Notes under the pieces: model-generated
Database searches by the model: none
Told to the model about the DNA's origin: nothing
Seen by the model: only the letters and a program-made list of their open reading frames with translations
Part shown: piece after piece, positions 17,816 to 26,513 of the stretch
Numbering within the stretch: position 1 is the stretch's first letter
How the letters are laid out: the number at the start of each line of letters is the position of its first letter
Translations under genes and position numbers: made by a program
Source of the DNA: an uncultured Chloroflexota bacterium
Lineage (GTDB): Bacteria; Chloroflexota; Dehalococcoidia; Lucifugimonadales; CAJXCD01
Length of the DNA: 64,000 nucleotides
Reading direction: 5' to 3'
Assembly: GCA_913051545.1 (NCBI GenBank)
Contig: CAJXCD010000001.1
Coordinates: 362,863 to 426,862 of the forward strand

Positions 17816-18202
17816 CTAAATTTGATGAGCATGTAGCAATTCAAAAACAGAATCCAGAGTTTCTGAAAGGAAGCTTCTTAGGTGAATTTGATCAGTTGAA
17901 GTTGCTCTTGCTCTCGTCTTAAGAAGGTGGTTGAATACCCCAATCACTATTTGTACACCGGCAAGATTAAGTCCAAGGTCTCCAACTAAATGTTTTATTA
18001 GTTTCAAACGTGCTATATCTTCTTCAGAGTAAAGTCTTAGAGACCCACCTGTTCTAGAAGGAGTTACTAATCCCACCCTTTCGTATTTACGTAGTGTTTG
18101 AGGGTGCATTTCAAGTATGCGTGCAGCGACACTGATTATGTACAAGCCCTCTACTTCATGTAGGTTAATCTCACTGTCGATTCTAGACTTCTCAAATCTC
18201 AT
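17816..18202 (-). CDS. hspR: Heat-shock repressor HspR (MerR family)
   Basis: It is a MerR-type DNA-binding protein with the HspR-specific text LYIISVAARILEMHPQTLRKYERVGLVTPSR, then GGSLRLYSEEDIARLKLIKHLVGDLGLNLAGVQIVI. In Actinobacteria HspR with DnaK as co-repressor shuts off the dnaK operon by binding HAIR sites. Here hspR is the first gene of the operon it would control (hspR-grpE-dnaK), giving direct autoregulation. Length (128 aa) is typical. The predicted promoter just upstream carries an inverted repeat over its -35 box. hrcA, a second heat-shock repressor, is also encoded in this window. Confidence 0.93.
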   Translation of the reverse strand: MRFEKSRIDSEINLHEVEGLYIISVAARILEMHPQTLRKYERVGLVTPSRTGGSLRLYSEEDIARLKLIKHLVGDLGLNLAGVQIVIGVFNHLLKTRARATSTDQIHLRSFLSETLDSVFELLHAHQI

Positions 18203-18267
18203 GTCGTTTTATCGCTTTTTACCATTGTTCCTGATATCGGATCACTAACTTTGTACCTTTGTTGCTC

Positions 18268-18317
18268 GTTTTAACATTAGAATTGAATATGTCAACTCTG
18301 ATAAGCATACAAGTTGA
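18268..18317 (-). promoter_or_regulatory. Predicted hspR-grpE-dnaK promoter with overlapping inverted repeat
   Basis: On the minus strand TTGACA (18290..18295) and TAAAAC (18268..18273) are 16 bp apart. An inverted repeat TCAACT-N14-AGTTGA (18292..18317) overlaps the -35 box, a position suited to repression by HspR. The repeat is not a clear match to the actinobacterial HAIR consensus CTTGAGT-N7-ACTCAAG, so assignment to HspR rests on position. Confidence 0.45.
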
Positions 18318-18461
18318 TATAGTGTGTGTCAAGGTACATGCTCTGGTGCATTTCATATGTGCTGATAACAAATGGCCTCTACTGATAGTAATTCAGGTCA
18401 TTTAGAGATGTATTTGAAAACATACCCATGTGTGATAGATGTTGATTGGAGGATGAGTATT

Positions 18462-18659
18462 ATGCTCTATTTTAAATCCTGTCCCAAGTGTAAAGGGGAT
18501 ATGGTTAATACGAATGATGTTTACGGGGACTATAAAAGATGCCTACAGTGTGGGTTAACCAATGAGATTAAAAGGACCGACGTGGTAAAGAGCGTCATTC
18601 GAGGCATATCAAAGAATGGAGGTCCTTCGGTAAGAGATACCAGACGAATACCTACTTGA
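18462..18659 (+). CDS. Small zinc-ribbon protein (65 aa)
   Basis: No named family is recognised. The protein MLYFKSCPKCKGDMVNTNDV has two CxxC knuckles (CPKC and CLQC) 19 residues apart, giving a Cys4 zinc ribbon, with a basic tail ending TRRIPT. The track's ORF starts 30 codons earlier. I place the start at ATG 18462 because TTGGAGG lies nine bases upstream. It stands alone, divergent from hspR and convergent with the threonine dehydrogenase gene. A nucleic-acid-binding role would be a guess. Confidence 0.65.
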   Translation: MLYFKSCPKCKGDMVNTNDVYGDYKRCLQCGLTNEIKRTDVVKSVIRGISKNGGPSVRDTRRIPT

Positions 18660-18727
18660 ATAACTATGCTACAACCAAAATGTATCTGGTTTACTAGCAA
18701 TCTAGGTAATCAATGAAACAAACTAAT

Positions 18728-19684
18728 TTAAGTATCAAGTTTTCTACTTAAATTATCAATCATATCGTCAGCCATTGTTTCTAAATTATACCGTGGGTAC
18801 CAGTCCCACTCTAGGCGAGCTACCGTATCATCTAATGAATTTGGCCAGGAATCTGCAATCGATTGTCTCAAAGGATCGATCTCGTAATTTATCTTGAATT
18901 CCGGGAATCGTTTTACAATAACATCGGCTAATTCCTTTGGGGAAAAACTCATGGAATTAACGTTGTAGTCCGAATGGTGGTTAAGCCTTTCCCGGTCTGC
19001 TTTAGCGAGATCCATTAGGGCACTGATGGCATCTGGCATGTACATCATAGGTAGGTAGCTATCTGGTGTTAGGAAACAGGTATATTTGTTTTCCTTTATC
19101 GCTCCGTAAAATATGGCAACAGCGTAGTCAGTAGTGCCAGCTGTTGGTTCTACTTTCCAGCTTATTATCCCAGGTAATCGTACTCCCCTAACGTCTAAGC
19201 CATGTTTTGACTCATAATAATTACCCATCAATTCTGAAAATACTTTGGATATGCCGTAGATGGTGGTTGGTTTCTGAATTGTTTCATTAGGTGTTTTGTC
19301 CCGAGGGGTTTCGTGACCAAAGGCGGCTATAGAACTAGGAACTATTATCCGTTCTAACTTGTACTTTATACCTGCTTCCAAGATGTGATATAACCCTGTG
19401 AAATTGACTTCGTAGGCGCGTTCTCGGTTTTGTTCGGCTAATGCAGACAAGATAGAACTCAGGTGGTAAATAGTGTCTATTTCATATTTCTGTATAGTAG
19501 AATTTACGTCACCCCAGTTTGTAACGTCTACTCTAGTATGTGGACCTGAATTAGTGATTTCGTCTGTTAATGGGTGATTATGGCTTGCTGCAACCACATT
19601 TTCGTTTCCAAATTCTAATCTGAGAGCAGGAACTAATTCTGAGCCAATCTGGCCTGCTGCACCCGTAACTAAAATCCTTTTCAT
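18728..19684 (-). CDS. NAD-dependent L-threonine 3-dehydrogenase (GalE-like short-chain type)
   Basis: It oxidises L-threonine to 2-amino-3-oxobutyrate, the first step of threonine breakdown to glycine. It belongs to the extended SDR (GalE-like) class and not the zinc-dependent Tdh class. The Rossmann motif GAAGQIG is at residues 8-14. The catalytic set is S118 in VPSSIAAFG and YGISK (Y143, K147). LPGIISWKVEPTAGTTDYA and YTCFLTPDSYLPMMYMPDAI are close to the signatures of this threonine dehydrogenase group and separate it from sugar epimerases. Length (318 aa) fits. No kbl gene is adjacent. A small molybdopterin oxidoreductase gene lies 93 nt upstream on the same strand. Confidence 0.85.
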   Translation of the reverse strand: MKRILVTGAAGQIGSELVPALRLEFGNENVVAASHNHPLTDEITNSGPHTRVDVTNWGDVNSTIQKYEIDTIYHLSSILSALAEQNRERAYEVNFTGLYHILEAGIKYKLERIIVPSSIAAFGHETPRDKTPNETIQKPTTIYGISKVFSELMGNYYESKHGLDVRGVRLPGIISWKVEPTAGTTDYAVAIFYGAIKENKYTCFLTPDSYLPMMYMPDAISALMDLAKADRERLNHHSDYNVNSMSFSPKELADVIVKRFPEFKINYEIDPLRQSIADSWPNSLDDTVARLEWDWYPRYNLETMADDMIDNLSRKLDT

Positions 19685-19777
19685 ATGCTTGCAAGTCCTA
19701 TTCTCATGTTTGTATATGTGTTTTCAAAATTGCCCAATACAAACCGTCTGGTTTTCCGTTGAGCCGAGATTTGAATA

Positions 19778-20389
19778 TCAATCATTAGAGTCAAACCTTT
19801 GTTCAAGTAATGGATTCCCGTCCATGTGGTATCCTTGGCTTTCCCAAAAGCCAGAAGCGTTTGCTTCCATGAACTCCAAGCCGTTGACCCATTTTGCACT
19901 CTTCCACGCATATCTCTTGGGGACAACTAGTCTAAGGGGACCACCATGGTCTTTATTGATTTGAGTCCCATTAAGGCTATGTGCGAATAGGACATCTTGG
20001 TCTGTGAGTACGTCTAATTCAAGATTTGTAGTATATCCCCCATAGCAATGAACCATCACAAAACGTGCCTTTGGTTTTGGTTGTATAAGCGGCATTAGAT
20101 CATTAAATAATATGCCTTCCCACTCATTATTTATTCGGCTCCACTGTGTTACACAATGGAAATCAGCAGTAATTTTGGTACTTTGTAGAGATGTGAACTG
20201 GTTCCAGTTAAGCACTATCGGAGTATCAATCAATCCGAAGATATTAAACTCCCATAAATGTAAATCTATAGAAGGCGTATCTCCGAAAGTCATTACTGGA
20301 AACTTGTCAGTCTCATATTGTCCGGGTGGGACTTGTGGTGTTTCTGTAGAACTATTAATTTTGGTTGAATTTTTAATTTTCTTTAGCAT
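19778..20389 (-). CDS. Short sulfite oxidase-family molybdopterin oxidoreductase
   Basis: It contains the Mo-cofactor-binding fold of sulfite oxidase / MsrP proteins. The Mo-ligand cysteine is in TADFHCVTQWS (Cys79). DHGGPLRLVVPKRYAWKSAKWVNGLEFM is the typical pterin-contact end of the domain. At 203 aa it is just the catalytic domain, without the dimerisation domain of sulfite oxidases and without a Tat signal, so it is probably cytoplasmic. The substrate is unknown. It may form an operon with the threonine dehydrogenase downstream. Confidence 0.82.
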   Translation of the reverse strand: MLKKIKNSTKINSSTETPQVPPGQYETDKFPVMTFGDTPSIDLHLWEFNIFGLIDTPIVLNWNQFTSLQSTKITADFHCVTQWSRINNEWEGILFNDLMPLIQPKPKARFVMVHCYGGYTTNLELDVLTDQDVLFAHSLNGTQINKDHGGPLRLVVPKRYAWKSAKWVNGLEFMEANASGFWESQGYHMDGNPLLEQRFDSND

Positions 20390-20592
20390 GACTTAAAGCC
20401 CCTTTCCTTTAGGGGAGCATGACCCTCGCATTGTACACCACAGGACATGAAGCTCATAGCGAAAATATATTTATGGTTAGACAATTAAGACGGATATGAA
20501 GCATTAATGTAATCTTATAGTAATCATTTATATCAGGTACTTTAACAAGAGATGTATAAGTACTAGGATGGTCTGACTTTTTTGTGAAGTGC

Positions 20593-20620
20593 TTGACGTC
20601 CAATATGCTTTACCTATATC
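20593..20620 (+). promoter_or_regulatory. Predicted promoter upstream of thiL
   Basis: TTGACG and TATATC are 16 bp apart, ending 25 bp before the thiL ATG. The spacing and position fit a sigma-70-type promoter. No TPP riboswitch motif is visible between it and thiL. Confidence 0.4.
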
Positions 20621-20644
20621 GAATACGCGTCTACAATCCTAATT

Positions 20645-21700
20645 ATGCTTGTGGAAGATGTTGGAGAAAACAATCTAATAGACATTCTTACCAGTGTATT
20701 TCGAGATACAGATGGCAAAGTATCAAGGCCTTACAGTAGTAAAAATAGTGATTTGGACTTAAAAGTAGGTATCGGTGACGATGCTGCTGTACTAGATTTC
20801 TCCAATAATACGATTGTATTTACAACAGATTCGTTGGTTGAAGGAGTTCATTTCGATACAAGAACTTCTGATTGGCGTGCCATAGGTTGGAAGGCGATGG
20901 CTGTGAATATGAGTGATATCGCAGCTATGGGGTGTGTTCCTACTGGTTTCACAGTATCGTTAGGTCTTCGTAGAGATATTCCGGTCAATTTTCTTAAGGA
21001 AATGTATTGCGGTATGAAGGATGCCTGTAACGTATTCGGGGGAACAATAGTAGGAGGTGATACTGTAGAATCTGATGTAATGTTTATATCAATATCGATG
21101 TTTGGAGCTTTAGAAAACGATTCAAAACAAGCGTGTGAACAAAAAATAATGACTAGAGATTCTGCGCAACCTGGGGACAAGGTTGCTGTAACCGGTACTT
21201 TTGGTTGTGCTGCTGCGGGATTGGCCGTGGGTTTCAAAGATTTCAAGGGAACGAAATTCGAAATGGAGGATAAGATTTTAAAACATTTGAGGGATGCGCA
21301 AAATTTGCCATCTCCTAGGGTTACGGAAGGTGTGGAATTGCTCAATAGTGGTGTGAAGGCTGCTATGGATAGTAGTGATGGCCTTGTGGAAGATTTAGGT
21401 AAAATTTGCGAGTCCAGTGAAGTAGGTATTCGTCTCAGGACAGATTGGATACCAGTAGATGATTTTCTTGTCAAGGCGTTTCCGGAAAGGTGGCTTAATT
21501 TAGCACTGTCTGGAGGGGAAGATTATGAATTGATATTGACTGTTGAGGAAAACAAAATAGAAAAAATCAACAGAAAATTCCCTGGAATGATAACAGTCAT
21601 AGGGGAGGTGGTTGAAAACCCTCAGAGAGTCATATTACTAGATCAAAATAACAACGAAAACGAGATTAATGTCAAAAGTTGGCAGCATTTTAGTAAATAA
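20645..21700 (+). CDS. thiL: Thiamine-monophosphate kinase
   Basis: It phosphorylates thiamine monophosphate to thiamine diphosphate, the cofactor used by the E1-type enzymes. It is an AIR-synthase-related fold: VGIGDDAAVLDF and FTTDSLVEGVHFD (Mg and substrate loops), GWKAMAVNMSDIAAMGCVPTGF, GGTIVGGDTVES, AAMDSSDGLVEDLG and ALSGGEDYELILTV. All are canonical ThiL segments. Length (351 aa) is slightly long. It is followed 69 nt later by a CMD-family gene on the same strand. Confidence 0.96.
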   Translation: MLVEDVGENNLIDILTSVFRDTDGKVSRPYSSKNSDLDLKVGIGDDAAVLDFSNNTIVFTTDSLVEGVHFDTRTSDWRAIGWKAMAVNMSDIAAMGCVPTGFTVSLGLRRDIPVNFLKEMYCGMKDACNVFGGTIVGGDTVESDVMFISISMFGALENDSKQACEQKIMTRDSAQPGDKVAVTGTFGCAAAGLAVGFKDFKGTKFEMEDKILKHLRDAQNLPSPRVTEGVELLNSGVKAAMDSSDGLVEDLGKICESSEVGIRLRTDWIPVDDFLVKAFPERWLNLALSGGEDYELILTVEENKIEKINRKFPGMITVIGEVVENPQRVILLDQNNNENEINVKSWQHFSK

Positions 21701-21769
21701 TTTGATGCGTTACTAATGGTCATAGGACGCGGTATGAGATTTGTATATAAGCAGGGAAGGAGAATTTAA

Positions 21770-22300
21770 TTGGCTAGATTGGATTATTTATCGAGAGAGG
21801 ATCTTCCTCCGAATAAACGAGAAATATATGATCGAATATCAGGATCTAGAGGTACAGTACTCAATCTATTCAAAGCGCTTCTGAACAGTCCTGATGCCAC
21901 CGACTTAGTTGCTAGGTTAGGGCAGTATATAAGATATGAGTCTTCTTTGAATCCAGTATCTAGAGAAATAGCTATCCTGGCAACAGCAAAGGAAATGGGT
22001 AGTGAATATGAGTGGACACAACATGAGAAAGTGGCTTTAGATCTTGGCGTATCTAGGGAAACTCTTAAATCTATATATTCTGGTCGTGCACCTTTAGGTA
22101 TGTTTCCCAAGGAAGGAGTGTATGTTCAGGCGGCTAAGGAAATTGTTAATGAGGGGACTTTAAGTGATTCAACATTCAAGGCCCTAGAACATCTTATCGG
22201 TTCAGAACTAGTCGTAGATCTTGTCGTGTTAGTGGGATATTATTCAATGATTGCGCGAATTATCAATTCTTTGGGAATTGAACTCGAAGAACGTTCTTAA
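21770..22300 (+). CDS. Carboxymuconolactone decarboxylase (CMD) family protein
   Basis: An all-helical CMD fold is suggested by NLFKALLNSPDATDLVARLGQYIRYESSLNPVSREIAIL and WTQHEKVALDLGVSRETLKSIYSG. The His in QHEK corresponds to the conserved family histidine. It lacks the CxxC of AhpD, so peroxidase activity is unlikely. The function could be a decarboxylase, a dehydratase or something else, and the substrate is unknown. It starts at TTG with AAGGAGAA about seven to eight bases upstream. Length (176 aa) is typical. Confidence 0.8.
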   Translation: MARLDYLSREDLPPNKREIYDRISGSRGTVLNLFKALLNSPDATDLVARLGQYIRYESSLNPVSREIAILATAKEMGSEYEWTQHEKVALDLGVSRETLKSIYSGRAPLGMFPKEGVYVQAAKEIVNEGTLSDSTFKALEHLIGSELVVDLVVLVGYYSMIARIINSLGIELEERS

Positions 22301-22333
22301 ATGCACTATATTCAGTATTCTCAATCTTACACA

Positions 22334-23626
22334 CTAAAGGTTCGTGTCGTGTAATGCATTTTTGAAAAGTATATGCTCTTTTATTGGTCCAACAATAGCC
22401 AAATTAAGTTTTTCGCCTAATAAAAAATTATTTGCAGTTCTATGGATATCTTCAACTGTGACAGAGTCGATCTTTTTAATAACTTCATTCACATCCAATA
22501 TTTTTCCAAGAGTGAGTTGTTGCATGCCAGCCCAAGATGATACATATCTAGTATCTTCCATTTCCATGGTAAGTAATCCTGAACATAGTTGTTTGGCTTT
22601 TTGAAGCTCTTGATCAGTTACGCTGTTTCTAATTCTGGATAATTCTTTGATTATAGTTATTAATGCTGACAATGTGTTTCTTGGATCCACTCCTGCATAG
22701 ATATTTATGGTTCCGCAATCTTGAAGAAAATTTGTTTCACTGTGAATATCATAAGCTAGACCCTTTTTTTCTCTAACCTCCACGAATAACCTGCTACTCA
22801 TTCCTTCTCCTAATATCACACTTAACATTCTGAGTGAGTATTTATCAGGGTGGCTTAAATTTAATCCTGGCAAGCCTAAATTGATATGGGCTTGCTCGAT
22901 TTTGCGGTATTCTATGCAGTGTTTTGGTTCTTTTTGAGATTCTTTAAATGGAATAGTTACAGGAAGTTTATGATTGTCCCAATCTTTTGTAAGTGAGTCT
23001 ATTGTTTCCACCAGTCGGTTATGTTTCACTTTACCAGCAACACTTATAACAATGTTTTGTGGGATATAGAATCCATGAACCTGATTTAGGATCATTCTTC
23101 TCGTAAGGTTTGATACTGATTTTCTGGACCCGCCTATTTCTTGTCCGAGCGGGTGGGAACTCCACATAAGCTTATCCAAGAGTATTGCGACTCGGTCGAT
23201 AGGGTTATCATAAGACATGTTTTGTTCTTCTATCACAACCTGTATTTCGCTAGAAATATCTGTGTCATCAAATTTCGAGTTGCGTAGCATGTCAACTTTT
23301 AGATCGAGTGCATCATAGAGATAGGTTTTTGGAATCTTAGACCAGTAAGTAGTGACTTCTTGCTCAGTGCTAGCATTCAAAATTCCACCAACATTTTCGA
23401 TAGTCCCACTTATTTCTATGGGGGATGGGCGTTTATGTGTACCTTTAAAAAGTAAATGTTCAATTACATGTGATATTCCAGATTGACCTTTCGGGTCGTT
23501 TCTTGATCCGATTTTGGCAAGTACATTAATGCTAGTAGAAAAGGCGTGTGGCATGAATGTGCTCAGGACGAATAAGCCATTGTCAAGACGGGTATGACGA
23601 GTCAATAATTTTAAAGTTGAAGGCAT
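22334..23626 (-). CDS. M16 family zinc peptidase (processing protease type)
   Basis: It is an inverzincin-type metallopeptidase. The zinc site HVIEH is at H53-E56-H57 (GISHVIEHLLFKGTHKRP). A downstream glutamate is in VVIEEQNMSYDNP. The second half (LPGLNLSHPDKYSLRMLSVILGEGMSSRLFVEVREKKGLAYDIHS) is the typical inactive partner domain, including the GMSSRLF and R/Y motif region. Length (about 430 aa) matches bacterial PqqL/mitochondrial-processing-peptidase-like proteins. I take ATG 23626 over the track's TTG at 23653. It is convergent with the CMD gene. Confidence 0.9.
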   Translation of the reverse strand: MPSTLKLLTRHTRLDNGLFVLSTFMPHAFSTSINVLAKIGSRNDPKGQSGISHVIEHLLFKGTHKRPSPIEISGTIENVGGILNASTEQEVTTYWSKIPKTYLYDALDLKVDMLRNSKFDDTDISSEIQVVIEEQNMSYDNPIDRVAILLDKLMWSSHPLGQEIGGSRKSVSNLTRRMILNQVHGFYIPQNIVISVAGKVKHNRLVETIDSLTKDWDNHKLPVTIPFKESQKEPKHCIEYRKIEQAHINLGLPGLNLSHPDKYSLRMLSVILGEGMSSRLFVEVREKKGLAYDIHSETNFLQDCGTINIYAGVDPRNTLSALITIIKELSRIRNSVTDQELQKAKQLCSGLLTMEMEDTRYVSSWAGMQQLTLGKILDVNEVIKKIDSVTVEDIHRTANNFLLGEKLNLAIVGPIKEHILFKNALHDTNL

Positions 23627-23687
23627 ATTCAAATTATTATGTAAGAGCTCCAATCGTGCGTCAATGTAATTTTCTGGATTATTGTTT

Positions 23688-23707
23688 AATCATAGTCACC
23701 TATGATT
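23688..23707. promoter_or_regulatory. Perfect 8-bp inverted repeat between divergent genes
   Basis: AATCATAG-TCAC-CTATGATT lies about 60 bp upstream of the M16 peptidase start, in the 340-bp gap shared with the divergent NAPRTase-like gene. It is suited to a dimeric regulator or a small hairpin. The rest of the gap (23708..23957) holds AT-rich sequence without a recognisable gene. Confidence 0.35.
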
Positions 23708-23966
23708 CTATGCGAATTTGATCAATGGGGGTGATACCAGGTGCATATTAATTAAAGGTTTCATAGACGGGCACTATCTTGATGTTTTAGTTTACTAAGA
23801 GTAGTATACCAACCCGTTCATTTATATTCTGAGAGTATTCAAGGCGTGGTTTAAGTAAATAAGGTTTAGATATTTGGTATTATTCGTTTTTATTGCCGTT
23901 TTGTTGGGGAGACAAGTGTTAGAAGCAAGATGATTTCATAGTAATTTATACGAAAGAGTGGGAGAG

Positions 23967-24965
23967 ATGGTTAATCCGGAGTTTGATGTAAGGCGGCCAG
24001 TATTGGTAGGAGAAACGGCGGATGTCTTTCTTCAGAGAACGCAGACTATATTGCGTAATGAAGGGATAAATCCGGTCGTTACCATTGAGTTTGCACCTGA
24101 AAGAAAGGGAATATTTTGTGGATTATCGGAGGTTCAGACATTGCTGTCCAGAATCTTACCAGAAACTGGCAGTGAAGTTTGGGCTTTGGGAGAAGGCGAG
24201 GCTGTAGATGCCAAAGAGGTAGCATTGAGAGTCAGGGCTCCATATGGCAGCATAGGATTATACGAGACAGCTATAAGTGGTACGCTTTCTTCTAGTACAG
24301 GATGGGCTACTGGAGCCAGAGAGTGCGTTGATGCGGCTGGTGAGATACCTGTAGTAGCTATGGGTGCTAGGAATATTCACCCTAATGTTGCAGCGAATCT
24401 AGATTATGCTTCAGTGATAGGCGGGTGTGTTTCGTGTACTACAATTCTAGGTGCAAGACTGGCGGGAGTAACCCCTGCTGGTAATATGCCTCACTCTTTA
24501 CCCCTGTTGATGTCGGATACTCTCAGGGCGATGCAGGCATTCGACATGCATATGCCACAGGAGGTTCCACGCATAGCGCTTGTTGACACTTTTAAGGATG
24601 AAGCGGAGGAATCCCTAATCGTAGCAGGATCGCTAAGAGAAAAGCTTAGAGGGGTACGTCTTGATACTCCGTTTGAACGAGGTGGCGTCACTCCAGATTT
24701 AGTGAAGGAAGTTCGATCCCGTCTCGATGAAGCGGATTTTAGACACGTAGAAATAATGGTAAGTGGAGGATTTACACCTGAGAAAATAAGGCGGTTCATA
24801 GATTTGAATTCACCAGTGAATATTTTTTGTGTAGGTACATACATAGCCAAGTCGTCTTTGAATCCATTTACATCTGATATACATGAAATAGATGGAAGGC
24901 CTGTAGCTAAACGAGGTAGATTGCCTGGAGTGACACTTAACGACCGGCTTGATAGAGTGATGTAG
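23967..24965 (+). CDS. Nicotinate phosphoribosyltransferase-like protein
   Basis: It is predicted to join nicotinate (or a related base) to PRPP in NAD salvage. The sequence has the type II phosphoribosyltransferase fold: LGEGEAVDAKEVALRVRAPYGSIGLYETAISGTLSS near residues 75-110, VVAMGARNIHPNVAANLDYASVIGGCVS, and a phosphate-binding end HVEIMVSGGFTPEKIRRF. At about 333 aa it is the shorter version of the family, close to the quinolinate/nicotinate PRTase boundary, so the exact base is not certain. I use ATG 23967 with GGGAG just upstream; the track's GTG at 23958 is possible. It is convergent with tilS, 18 nt apart. Confidence 0.8.
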   Translation: MVNPEFDVRRPVLVGETADVFLQRTQTILRNEGINPVVTIEFAPERKGIFCGLSEVQTLLSRILPETGSEVWALGEGEAVDAKEVALRVRAPYGSIGLYETAISGTLSSSTGWATGARECVDAAGEIPVVAMGARNIHPNVAANLDYASVIGGCVSCTTILGARLAGVTPAGNMPHSLPLLMSDTLRAMQAFDMHMPQEVPRIALVDTFKDEAEESLIVAGSLREKLRGVRLDTPFERGGVTPDLVKEVRSRLDEADFRHVEIMVSGGFTPEKIRRFIDLNSPVNIFCVGTYIAKSSLNPFTSDIHEIDGRPVAKRGRLPGVTLNDRLDRVM

Positions 24966-24983
24966 ATTGACTTTGTAATGGGT

Positions 24984-26513
24984 TTATATGCTATTTGGAA
25001 GGGTAGTTGCAAAGCATATTTCTATGCATCGAGTATCTTTCTCTAGTACCTTAGCCCATTCAGATATACGCCATCCTACCACCCATGCTATACCGGAAGT
25101 GTTTGTTACTAGTGGTATTTTGCTTCTCCACCACTTGGGAATTTTTGAATCTACCATGAAGTCTTGTATTGATTTGTTCCCATTCATGCCTAAAGGTTGA
25201 AAAGAGTCTGAATCATTACGGTTACGAACGTATAATTTCGTTCCTAGATTCGAGTAGCTGAATAATTCTGAAAAGTGTACCTCTTTTCTAGAATTGCAGT
25301 CATTAAATTCATTTGAGATATCATACGTGAGTATATTTGGAGTTGTGGATGTAACCTTTCTCTCCGAATTTTGTATTTTTTGTTGATTTATTATGTTGAC
25401 TGTAATATCCCATTGACCTACTGTAGTTTTACCTGGAACGGATAATTTGTGAATGCCTTCTAAAGAAGGGAAGGGGCAATGGTACGCATCGTATTCACTA
25501 TCAACTAAGGCAAGTATGTCGCGTTCGATTAGTAGCCTCAGATTTCCAGGAAGATCCAATGTTCGTCCACGTCGCCCATAAATCAATTTAATCATTGAGT
25601 CAATGTGACTTTGATATATCCCATTTAGTGTTCCATTCTTAACTTCTATCGCATGACGCAGTAGATGGGTCTGCATTGCATTAGAGAGACTTTGGATGGA
25701 GTTGACGTCAAAAAATATCTGGCCAAATTGCTGTTTAACTGTATCTTGCCAGATCTTATTTAAATCGGTATCTAAGTGTTGGCGAATCTGGTCAGCATTA
25801 TAAGACAGCCTTATTAGAGAATCTTTAACTTTTGGGTTAAATTTTTCTAGCATAGGTAAAAGTTCGATTCTTAAACGATTCCTGTCATAAATTGGTAGAG
25901 AATTAGTTTCGTCATGCACAGGTTTTAATTTCAGTGCTTTACAATATTCAAGAGTTTCCATGCGTGAAATATTTATAAGTGGTCTTACTAGATTTATTTG
26001 GACATTACCAATCTTGCGTTCGGTTATTAACTTGATGCCAGAGAGTCCGGTTACTCCAGATCCCCTCATAATGTGCATAAGTATAGTCTCTGCTTGGTCA
26101 TCAGAAGTATGCCCTAATAATACTGTTTTTGCACCATGATCTACAGCCGTTGTAGCTAGGAATTTGTACCTGGCTTCACGAGCTAATTGCTCAGTTGGTA
26201 ATCTTTCCCCTGACTGTAGTTTTTGTAGATCACAGTATCCTATGGTCGACGGTATTTTCAATGAATCGAATACAGTTTTAACGAAATCAGCATCTCTCTC
26301 CGACCTTTCTCCTCTAATTCCATGATCTAGATGTGCTCCGTGTAATTTTATTCCTAAGACATTCCGCAGGCTAAAAATAGAATATAACATCGCGAGTGAG
26401 TCAGGTCCTCCTGATACAGCAACAACAAGAGTAGACCCAGGCTCAAGGCATATTTTATCTATGTTTTTTTCAACGCATTGTTCTAAATACAATACATTGC
26501 CATCATCAGTCAT
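24984..26513 (-). CDS. tilS: tRNA(Ile)-lysidine synthase
   Basis: It converts C34 of the CAU-anticodon tRNA-Ile to lysidine, using ATP. The N-type ATP-pyrophosphatase loop LVVAVSGGPDSLAMLYSI is near residue 30. GAHLDHGIRGERSERDADFV, LPTEQLAREARYKFL and LLGHTSDDQAETILMHIMRGSGVTGLSG follow, all TilS hallmarks. The C-terminal region contains VRNRNDSDSFQPLGMNGNKSIQDFMVDSKIP, the tRNA-binding TilS C domain. Length (509 aa) is full. It overlaps the upstream CorC-like gene by eight bases, so the two are co-transcribed. Confidence 0.96.
   Translation of the reverse strand: MTDDGNVLYLEQCVEKNIDKICLEPGSTLVVAVSGGPDSLAMLYSIFSLRNVLGIKLHGAHLDHGIRGERSERDADFVKTVFDSLKIPSTIGYCDLQKLQSGERLPTEQLAREARYKFLATTAVDHGAKTVLLGHTSDDQAETILMHIMRGSGVTGLSGIKLITERKIGNVQINLVRPLINISRMETLEYCKALKLKPVHDETNSLPIYDRNRLRIELLPMLEKFNPKVKDSLIRLSYNADQIRQHLDTDLNKIWQDTVKQQFGQIFFDVNSIQSLSNAMQTHLLRHAIEVKNGTLNGIYQSHIDSMIKLIYGRRGRTLDLPGNLRLLIERDILALVDSEYDAYHCPFPSLEGIHKLSVPGKTTVGQWDITVNIINQQKIQNSERKVTSTTPNILTYDISNEFNDCNSRKEVHFSELFSYSNLGTKLYVRNRNDSDSFQPLGMNGNKSIQDFMVDSKIPKWWRSKIPLVTNTSGIAWVVGWRISEWAKVLEKDTRCIEICFATTLPNSI

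Noticed and set aside
20400-20644. TPP riboswitch upstream of thiL
   Set aside because: The CTGAGA and ACC-TTGA-CCTGAT type conserved blocks are not present.
20848-21474. 208-aa minus-strand ORF
   Set aside because: It is a shadow of thiL, whose conserved motifs are on the plus strand.
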